DNA of 64,000 nucleotides, from assembly GCF_002778315.1 (NCBI RefSeq), contig NZ_NESA01000006.1:1-64000 (forward strand). The letters are read 5' to 3'. The notes below the pieces were generated by a model. The model was not told the origin of the DNA. It did no database searches and saw only the letters and a list, made by a program, of their open reading frames with translations. This document shows, one piece after another, positions 58,105 through 64,000 of the stretch. Source of the stretch: Limnohabitans sp. JirII-31 (GTDB lineage: Bacteria; Pseudomonadota; Gammaproteobacteria; Burkholderiales; Burkholderiaceae_C). The first letter of the stretch is position 1; the number at the start of each line of letters is the position of its first letter. The position numbers and the translations under genes were made by a program.

Positions 58105-58824
58105 TCAATAACGATGCCCCACCGAGAAACGCCACATGGTCTGCGGTGTGAAGTTGATTACCGGGTCATAAGCAATGCGGGTGAAGAAGTGCGCAAAGTC
58201 ATACGTCACACTCAGGCCCGTGCGGTGCACCATGCGGTCTTCGACCAGACCACTTTTGAACAACACATCGAGCGTCAAGCGCTGACCATCAGGCATGGGG
58301 GTGCGATACAGCAAGTGCAGATGCTGTTGATCGGGGTTTTGGCGGTTGTCTCGCACCACTTGCACAGACACCGATTGCAAGGACGACCAACGGTAGCCCA
58401 CAGAGGCCATCCAGGCATCGTTGGGGTCAAAGTTGAGGTTGACGTAGGGGTGCAGGTTGGTACGTCCTAAGCCGACCCCCGCAAACAATGTGTCGCCCGT
58501 TTCAACCGGCAAACTCCCCCCCCAAAAACCACCGGAAGCGGTTTGCACCGAAGGCATGATGCGCCAGTGCGAGGCCTCGAAGCTTTTGTCCCACCCCATG
58601 CGAGGTTGAGACACTTGCTGCTCGGGTGAACGGTACCAAGCCCCCCAGATATTGCCTAGCTGGGACGTTTGCCGGACATTGATGTCCAACCCATGGCTGT
58701 TGGACAGCCCCCCGCCAGATAAGGCGTACACACCGGTGGTGAACTTGTACGAAGGCTCCTCAGCCTGTGTGCTGCTGCAACCCAGCGCACACCACAGTAC
58801 CAAGCCAGCGCATCGCTTGATCAT
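58105..58824 (-). CDS. Putative outer-membrane beta-barrel protein of unknown function
   Basis: A 239-residue exported protein. The signal region is MIKRCAGLVLWCALGCSSTQ followed by AEEPS; cleavage after AQ/A near 21 or lipidation at Cys16 are both possible. The mature part alternates aromatic and polar residues in short strands and ends in an aromatic residue (FSVGHRY), like barrel proteins inserted by BAM. About eight strands would fit. The start is two bases after the glmM stop, so it is coupled to glmM. It lies just before the Pho box of pstS. I know no assigned function. Confidence 0.7.
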   Translation of the reverse strand: MIKRCAGLVLWCALGCSSTQAEEPSYKFTTGVYALSGGGLSNSHGLDINVRQTSQLGNIWGAWYRSPEQQVSQPRMGWDKSFEASHWRIMPSVQTASGGFWGGSLPVETGDTLFAGVGLGRTNLHPYVNLNFDPNDAWMASVGYRWSSLQSVSVQVVRDNRQNPDQQHLHLLYRTPMPDGQRLTLDVLFKSGLVEDRMVHRTGLSVTYDFAHFFTRIAYDPVINFTPQTMWRFSVGHRY

Positions 58825-58826
58825 GC

Positions 58827-60158
58827 TCAGACAAGCAAGGTGTCGGCAATACGCTGTGCGCAGCGCTGGGCTTGGTCTGCATCTTGTGCTTCCACCATCA
58901 CGCGCACCAGAGGCTCGGTGCCACTGGCGCGAATCAACACGCGTCCGCTCTGGCCCAACTCGGTGCGAACTTTCTCGGTTTCTTCTTGCATGCGGGTGTT
59001 GGCCTGCCAGTCTTGGCCTGGACGCAAGCGCACATTGACCAGCGTTTGCGGGAACAAGGTGACATCCTTGAGCAAATCAGCCATGGTGCGGCCACTGCGC
59101 ACGCAAGTTTGCAGCACCTGCAAAGCGCTGACCAAGCCATCGCCCGTGGTGTGCTTGTCCAACGCCAGCAAATGCCCGGAGCCCTCGCCTCCCAAGATCC
59201 AATGGTGTTTTTCAAGCTCTTCCAACACATAACGGTCGCCGACCTTGGCACGCACAAATTGCACACCACGGCGGGTCAAGGCCACTTCAACGGCCATGTT
59301 GGTCATGAGTGTGCCCACCACGCCAGGTAACACCTCGTCTCTGGCCAAGCGGTCATCGGCCATGAGATACAGCAACTCATCACCGTTGTACAGGCGACCT
59401 TGGTCATCCACGATTTGCAGACGGTCGGCGTCGCCATCCAGAGCCACGCCGAAGTCAGCATGGTTGGCTTTGACCGCGCGTACCAACGCCTCGGGGTGGG
59501 TAGCCCCCACCTCGTGGTTGATGTTGAGGCCATCGGGGCTACAACCAATCGCCACCACCTCTGCGCCGAGCTCATGGAACACTTTGGGGGCGATGTGATA
59601 GGCCGCACCGTGCGCGGCATCGACCACGACTTTGAGGCCTTTGAGGGTCAAGTCATGTGCAAAGGTGCTTTTGCAAAACTCGATGTAGCGACCTGCCGCA
59701 TCGTCCAAACGGCGGGTTTTGCCCAGGTTCGCGGAATCCACCCAGACGGGGGCTTCTTCTAACGCGGTCTCCACGGCTTGTTCCCACGCGTCGCTGAGTT
59801 TGGTGCCTTGGGCACTGAAGAACTTGATGCCGTTGTCAGCAAAAGGGTTGTGACTGGCACTGATGACCACGCCCAAGCTCGCACGCTGCGCACGTGTGAG
59901 ATAGGCCACACCCGGCGTAGGCAAAGGGCCCAGCAGCACCACATGAACACCCGCAGAGTTAAAGCCTGACTCCAGGGCAGACTCCAGCATGTAGCCTGAA
60001 ATGCGGGTGTCTTTGCCAATCAACACCGTGGGGTTGGCCTCGGTTTGTTTGAGCACACGGCCCACGGCATGAGCCAAACGCAACACAAAGTCAGGCGTGA
60101 TGGGAGCTTGCCCCACGGTGCCACGAATGCCATCGGTGCCAAAGTATTGACGTGTCAT
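58827..60158 (-). CDS. glmM: Phosphoglucosamine mutase
   Basis: A 443-residue enzyme that converts glucosamine-6-phosphate to glucosamine-1-phosphate for UDP-GlcNAc and thus peptidoglycan and LPS. The phosphoserine is Ser102 in [16 protein letters not shown], the Mg2+ loop is [13 protein letters not shown], the sugar loop is [12 protein letters not shown], and the phosphate-binding loop is [12 protein letters not shown]. It follows folP by 36 bases in the conserved order ftsH-folP-glmM. Confidence 0.97.
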   Translation of the reverse strand: MTRQYFGTDGIRGTVGQAPITPDFVLRLAHAVGRVLKQTEANPTVLIGKDTRISGYMLESALESGFNSAGVHVVLLGPLPTPGVAYLTRAQRASLGVVISASHNPFADNGIKFFSAQGTKLSDAWEQAVETALEEAPVWVDSANLGKTRRLDDAAGRYIEFCKSTFAHDLTLKGLKVVVDAAHGAAYHIAPKVFHELGAEVVAIGCSPDGLNINHEVGATHPEALVRAVKANHADFGVALDGDADRLQIVDDQGRLYNGDELLYLMADDRLARDEVLPGVVGTLMTNMAVEVALTRRGVQFVRAKVGDRYVLEELEKHHWILGGEGSGHLLALDKHTTGDGLVSALQVLQTCVRSGRTMADLLKDVTLFPQTLVNVRLRPGQDWQANTRMQEETEKVRTELGQSGRVLIRASGTEPLVRVMVEAQDADQAQRCAQRIADTLLV

Positions 60159-60194
60159 ATTTTTTGTTTTTTGAGGAATGATGGAGAGATTGTC

Positions 60195-61019
60195 TCAAAG
60201 AGTGGCTGACTGCCAGACCTTCAAGGCGTGGACAGTTTGCACAACGTCATGCACACGCACAATGCGTGCGCCTCGCTCAACCGCCAACAGCGCAGCCGCC
60301 ACACTGGGCACTAAGCGCTCGTGCACCTCACAGCCAGTCACAGCACCGAGCGAGGACTTGCGCGACCACCCCACCAGCAAGGGATAACCCAAAGCAAGCA
60401 ACTCGGCTTGGCCAGACAGCAATTCAAAATTCTGTGCCACTGTTTTGCCAAACCCTACCCCCGGATCAAGCGTGATGCGCTCACGGGATACGCCCAAAGC
60501 ATGTAGTTGTTGCGCCTGTTCGTTCAAAAACTCACGGACAACAGGCAAGGCCAAACCTTCCATCGGACGCAATTGCATGGTGCGTGGTTCACCCGCCATG
60601 TGCATCAGACACACACCACAACTCGGGTGTGCTGCCAGCACGGCCTGGGCACCCGGTTGGCGCAAAGCCCAGATGTCGTTCACGATGTCAACCCCCGCAT
60701 CCAACACGGCTTGCATGACCTGTGGTTTGTAGGTATCTATCGACAGCGGCACCTGCCACTGCAAAGCCTCTCGCACCACGGGAAGCACGCGCGCCAATTC
60801 CTCCTCCAACGACACCGCAGGCGCTCCAGGACGGGTTGACTCCCCGCCAATGTCCAGCATATCGGCCCCTTCTTTGAGCAATTGCTCGGCATGCGCCAAG
60901 GCGGCTTGTGTGGTGGGGTGCTGGCCACCGTCTGAAAAGGAGTCTGGTGTGACGTTGACGATGCCCATCACTTGGGGGCGGCTCAGGTCAATGCGAAAGC
61001 GTGTGGTTTGCCAAAACAT
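60195..61019 (-). CDS. folP: Dihydropteroate synthase
   Basis: A 274-residue enzyme of folate synthesis that joins p-aminobenzoate to the pterin; target of sulfonamides. Motifs are MGIVNVTPDSFSDGG, the DIGGESTRPGAP loop, ND.W-type VNDIWALRQP, LDPGVGFGKT and GWSRKSSLG. The ATG at 61019 was preferred; a longer frame reaches back over the ftsH terminator. The loops look like the sensitive chromosomal type, not Sul enzymes. Confidence 0.95.
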   Translation of the reverse strand: MFWQTTRFRIDLSRPQVMGIVNVTPDSFSDGGQHPTTQAALAHAEQLLKEGADMLDIGGESTRPGAPAVSLEEELARVLPVVREALQWQVPLSIDTYKPQVMQAVLDAGVDIVNDIWALRQPGAQAVLAAHPSCGVCLMHMAGEPRTMQLRPMEGLALPVVREFLNEQAQQLHALGVSRERITLDPGVGFGKTVAQNFELLSGQAELLALGYPLLVGWSRKSSLGAVTGCEVHERLVPSVAAALLAVERGARIVRVHDVVQTVHALKVWQSATL

Positions 61020-61030
61020 AAAGCGTCCAT

Positions 61031-61054
61031 GAAAAACGGGGCTTGCGCCCCGTT
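61031..61054 (-). terminator. Rho-independent terminator after ftsH
   Basis: An 8-bp stem (AACGGGGC at 61035-61042, GCCCCGTT at 61047-61054) with a four-base loop. Read on the minus strand it is followed by TTTTC. It lies 31 bases after the ftsH stop and 12 before the folP start, so folP may depend partly on readthrough or a promoter inside ftsH. Confidence 0.75.
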
Positions 61055-61084
61055 GGTTGATGTCATCCACTGACTGAACCTCCA

Positions 61085-62998
61085 TCACGCAGCCGATGGG
61101 GCTGGATCAGGTTGAACAGCCGGCGTGCCACCACTGCCACCACCCGACGAAGGGGTGCGAGGTGTCCAGTCTTTGGGAGGACGTGGCTCACGGCCAGCCA
61201 TGATGTCATCGAGCTGCTCGGTGTCAATGGTTTCCCATTCCAGCAGCGCTTTGGCCATGGCGTGCATTTTGTCGGCGTTCTCTTCAATCAGACCGCGCGC
61301 CAAGGCATATTGCGCGTCAATGATGCTGCGCACTTCCATGTCCACTTTTTGCATGGTGGCTTCGGACATGTTGGTGGTCTTGGTGACCGAGCGGCCCAAG
61401 AACACTTCGCCTTCGTTTTCGGCGTACACCATGGGTCCTAATGCCTGGGTCATGCCGTAGCGCATCACCATGTCACGGGCGATCGAGGTGGCACGTTCAA
61501 AGTCGTTGCTCGCACCGGTGGTCATTTGGTGCATGAACACTTCTTCTGCAATACGGCCACCAAAGAGCATGCTGATTTGGTTCAACATGTATTCACGGTC
61601 GTAGCTGTAGCGGTCTTGCGCCGGCAGACTCATGGTCACACCCAAGGCGCGGCCACGGGGAATGATGGTCACTTTGTGCACAGGGTCGCACTTAGGCAAG
61701 AGCTTGCCAATCAAGGCATGACCAGACTCGTGATACGCCGTGTTGCGACGCTCCTCTTCCGGCATGACCATGCTCTTGCGCTCAGGCCCCATCAAGATTT
61801 TGTCTTTGGCTTTTTCAAAGTCGACCATCTCAACCACACGGGCGTTGCGACGCGCGGCCATCAAGGCGGCTTCGTTACACAGGTTGGCCAAGTCAGCACC
61901 GCTCATGCCGGGTGTACCGCGCGCGATCACGCTGGCGTTGACATCTTGGCCCAAAGGCACTTTGCGCATGTGAACGTTCAAGATTTGTTCGCGGCCACGG
62001 ATGTCGGGCAGTGTCACGTAGACCTGGCGGTCAAAGCGGCCTGGACGCAGCAAGGCAGCATCCAAAATATCGGGACGGTTGGTGGCCGCGACCACGATCA
62101 CGCCGAGGTTGGTTTCGAAACCATCCATCTCCACCAGCATTTGGTTCAGGGTTTGTTCGCGTTCATCATTGCCGCCACCCAAACCTGCGCCACGTTGGCG
62201 ACCTACTGCGTCGATCTCATCGATGAAGATGATGCAAGGTGCATTTTTCTTGGCGTTCTCAAACATGTCGCGCACACGGGCTGCACCGACACCAACGAAC
62301 ATCTCCACAAAGTCCGAGCCTGAAATGCTGAAGAACGGCACCTTGGCTTCGCCAGCAATGCCTTTGGCCAACAAGGTTTTACCTGTACCTGGAGGCCCGA
62401 CCAGCAGCAAGCCACGAGGGATACGTCCACCGAGCTTTTGGAATTTTTGCGGGTCTTTGAGGAAGTCGACCACTTCTTTGACTTCTTCTTTGGCCTCATC
62501 GCAACCGGCCACGTCGGCAAAGGTCACGGTGTTGTTGTTCTCGTCGAGCATGCGCGCTTTGCTTTTGCCAAAGCTGAAGGCCCCGCCTTTACCGCCGCCT
62601 TGCATTTGACGCATGAAGTACACCCACACGCCAATCAACAGCAACATGGGGCCCCAACTGACCAACAAGGTCATGAGCAAAGAGCCTTCTTCGCGCGGTT
62701 TGACATCGAACTTGACACCATTGGCAATCAAGTCGCCCACCAAACCACGGTCCAGGTAAGTAGCGGTGGTGCGGATTTTTCGTTCGTCGTTGGTGACAGC
62801 GACGATTTCGGTGCCCCCTTGACCTTCTTGAATGGTGGCGGTCTTGATGCGCTTAGCTCGAACTTCTTCAAGGAAGTCCGAATAGCCCATGTAGCCAGAG
62901 CCAGCGCCGGGACGTGTTTCAAATTGTTTGAACACGGTGAACAGCACCAAGGCGATCACCAACCAAACAGCGACTTTTGAGAACCATTGATTGTTCAA
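61085..62998 (-). CDS. ftsH: ATP-dependent zinc metalloprotease FtsH
   Basis: A 637-residue membrane AAA+ protease for quality control and LpxC turnover. Two membrane segments (about 6-24 and 108-128) flank a periplasmic domain. The AAA module has Walker A GPPGTGKT (201-208), Walker B IIFIDEID (257-263) and the SRH arginines around RFDR (321-324). The protease site is HESGH with His423, Glu424 and His427. The start is a TTG at 62998 ([16 protein letters not shown]), with GGAG seven bases upstream; no ATG fits. Confidence 0.96.
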   Translation of the reverse strand: MNNQWFSKVAVWLVIALVLFTVFKQFETRPGAGSGYMGYSDFLEEVRAKRIKTATIQEGQGGTEIVAVTNDERKIRTTATYLDRGLVGDLIANGVKFDVKPREEGSLLMTLLVSWGPMLLLIGVWVYFMRQMQGGGKGGAFSFGKSKARMLDENNNTVTFADVAGCDEAKEEVKEVVDFLKDPQKFQKLGGRIPRGLLLVGPPGTGKTLLAKGIAGEAKVPFFSISGSDFVEMFVGVGAARVRDMFENAKKNAPCIIFIDEIDAVGRQRGAGLGGGNDEREQTLNQMLVEMDGFETNLGVIVVAATNRPDILDAALLRPGRFDRQVYVTLPDIRGREQILNVHMRKVPLGQDVNASVIARGTPGMSGADLANLCNEAALMAARRNARVVEMVDFEKAKDKILMGPERKSMVMPEEERRNTAYHESGHALIGKLLPKCDPVHKVTIIPRGRALGVTMSLPAQDRYSYDREYMLNQISMLFGGRIAEEVFMHQMTTGASNDFERATSIARDMVMRYGMTQALGPMVYAENEGEVFLGRSVTKTTNMSEATMQKVDMEVRSIIDAQYALARGLIEENADKMHAMAKALLEWETIDTEQLDDIMAGREPRPPKDWTPRTPSSGGGSGGTPAVQPDPAPSAA

Positions 62999-63105
62999 TG
63001 TGGGCTCCGAATAGAAAGAGAGTACGGGTCGTACTTAGATGCGCCCCATTTTAGGCCTTTCAAGCCATCAACCCGCGTTATTTGCAGGAATCAGCCATCC
63101 CGGCG

Positions 63106-63780
63106 TCAAGGGTTTGCCACATGGCGATGTTTCAGGCCGATACCAACCAAAAAGGTTTCACTTGATTTATCACGGCTGGCTTTGGGTTTGATCGGTTTGA
63201 CTACGTGAAAAGTGTCCTTGAACAACTTGGTGAGTGGGCCGTAGCTACTGCCATGAAAGAGTTTGACCACCAAGGCGCCTTCGTCTTTCATATGGTGTTG
63301 TGCGAAATCGACCGCCAACTCCACCAGATGGGTAATACGGGCCGCGTCTGCTGACTCGATGCCGGACAAATTGGGGGCCATGTCAGACACCACCACATCG
63401 GCCAGACGACCTTGCAAGGCCTGCTCGAGCTGAACCAACATCTCAGGCTCGCGAAAGTCACCGTTCAAAAATTGAACGCCTTCTACAGGCTCCATCGGCA
63501 AAATATCCAACGCGATGATGGTGCCATTCAAGGTGCCAACCGCAGCCCCTTCGGGTGATAAGCGACGTCGCACATATTGACTCCAGGCACCAGGCGTGGA
63601 ACCCAGATCAACCACCAGATGGCCCGGCTTGATCAAGCCCAGTTGCTCGTCAATTTCTTTCAGCTTGAACGCAGCACGCGCGCGGTAGCCATCCTTCTTC
63701 GCCATCTTGACGTAAGGGTCGTTGACATGGTCGTTGAGCCATGACTTGTTGACCTTTTTGCTTTTAGTTTTAACTTTCAA
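63106..63780 (-). CDS. rlmE: 23S rRNA (uridine-2'-O-)-methyltransferase RlmE (FtsJ/RrmJ)
   Basis: A 224-residue methyltransferase that modifies U2552 in the 23S A-loop. The N-terminus [20 protein letters not shown] binds RNA. The SAM motif is [15 protein letters not shown], and the K-D-K-E tetrad is spread over [23 protein letters not shown] and [12 protein letters not shown] chose a TTG at 63780 preceded by AAAGG; the longer ATG start at 63816 would overlap the yhbY start codon. It is upstream of ftsH, as in E. coli. Confidence 0.93.
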   Translation of the reverse strand: MKVKTKSKKVNKSWLNDHVNDPYVKMAKKDGYRARAAFKLKEIDEQLGLIKPGHLVVDLGSTPGAWSQYVRRRLSPEGAAVGTLNGTIIALDILPMEPVEGVQFLNGDFREPEMLVQLEQALQGRLADVVVSDMAPNLSGIESADAARITHLVELAVDFAQHHMKDEGALVVKLFHGSSYGPLTKLFKDTFHVVKPIKPKASRDKSSETFLVGIGLKHRHVANP

Positions 63781-63814
63781 TTCATACCTTTGAACGAGCG
63801 GGGATAATACCCCC

Positions 63815-64000
63815 ATGCCCGCAATTCAACTCACCCCTGCACAACGCAAAATCCACCGCTCAGAAGCCCACCATCTCGACCCCGTCGTGATGATCGGCAA
63901 TGATGGTTTAACGCCTGCCGTCCTCAAAGAAGCCGAGATGGCGCTCAGCGCCCACGGCCTGATCAAAATTCGCGTCTTGGGCGATGACCGCGCCGCGCGC
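63815..64000 (+). CDS. yhbY: YhbY/CRS1-type RNA-binding protein (5' part)
   Basis: The first 62 codons; the gene runs off the window edge. The sequence [20 protein letters not shown] and [20 protein letters not shown] then HGLIKIRV matches the CRM domain (YhbY), which binds pre-50S ribosomal particles. It is divergent from rlmE across 34 bases, a known pairing. A GATAAT at 63803-63808 lies only six bases before the ATG. Confidence 0.93.
   Translation, partial: MPAIQLTPAQRKIHRSEAHHLDPVVMIGNDGLTPAVLKEAEMALSAHGLIKIRVLGDDRAAR

Overview
The window is a 64 kb piece of a betaproteobacterial chromosome, most likely Burkholderiales, family Comamonadaceae (Limnohabitans- or Rhodoferax-like; the genus is a guess). 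The signs are a pyruvate dehydrogenase operon whose E3 carries its own lipoyl domain, a divergent FixL/FixJ-type two-component system, a phasin, a Bug-type periplasmic binding protein, the order pyrG-kdsA-eno-ftsB, dapA-bamC, yhbY/rlmE-ftsH-folP-glmM, and pstSCAB-phoU-phoB-phoR in one run. Base composition and codon use look even over nearly the whole window. Only the first ~0.5 kb looks rearranged.

Layout. 1-576: right end of an IS3-family element, then gene debris that includes a short 3' remnant of a second lpdA. 577-1818: an NnrU-family membrane protein and a glutathione S-transferase, convergent. 1883-11466: aceE-aceF-lpdA (minus) and, divergent from it, a membrane PAS histidine kinase with its response regulator. 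11531-16296: folD, prlC, rpiA, pyrD. 16297-19315: an NlpC/P60 lipoprotein, an FAD oxidoreductase, a phasin with a readable promoter/operator, and a membrane-anchored PLD-like protein. 19442-25049: an MFS carrier, a DEDDh exonuclease, two paralogous secreted proteins around a MAPEG protein, an amidase, a DCC-family protein and a four-cysteine mini-protein. 25107-29434: parC and parE. 29472-34257: an MFS carrier, a 42-residue membrane peptide, a methyltransferase, dapA, bamC and an MBL-fold hydrolase. 34314-38039: a tiny lipoprotein, roxA, slyD, dut and coaBC. 38110-42720: pyrG, kdsA, eno, ftsB and a P-loop protein. 42728-47974: hslO, a gamma-carbonic anhydrase, a ferritin-like protein, xerD, a Bug protein and an AEC carrier. 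48064-51458: type-B L31, a large membrane protein and a MATE pump. 51469-58078: the complete phosphate uptake and sensing operon with a three-repeat Pho box. 58105-64000: an outer-membrane barrel protein, glmM, folP, ftsH, rlmE and the start of yhbY.

Most genes are core housekeeping functions: acetyl-CoA supply, folate one-carbon metabolism, pyrimidine, lysine, KDO and peptidoglycan precursors, chromosome decatenation and dimer resolution, outer-membrane assembly, proteostasis and phosphate homeostasis. No rRNA, tRNA, CRISPR array, prophage or obvious defence island was seen. I did not find a clear-cut new multi-gene system. The best candidates for undescribed biology are small: the paralogous C-x12-C secreted pair coupled to a MAPEG protein, the P-loop protein with a C-terminal Cys/His cluster beside hslO, the barrel protein coupled to glmM beside the Pho box, the 42-residue membrane peptide, and several promoter or leader structures (phaP, pyrG, and two perfect palindromes).
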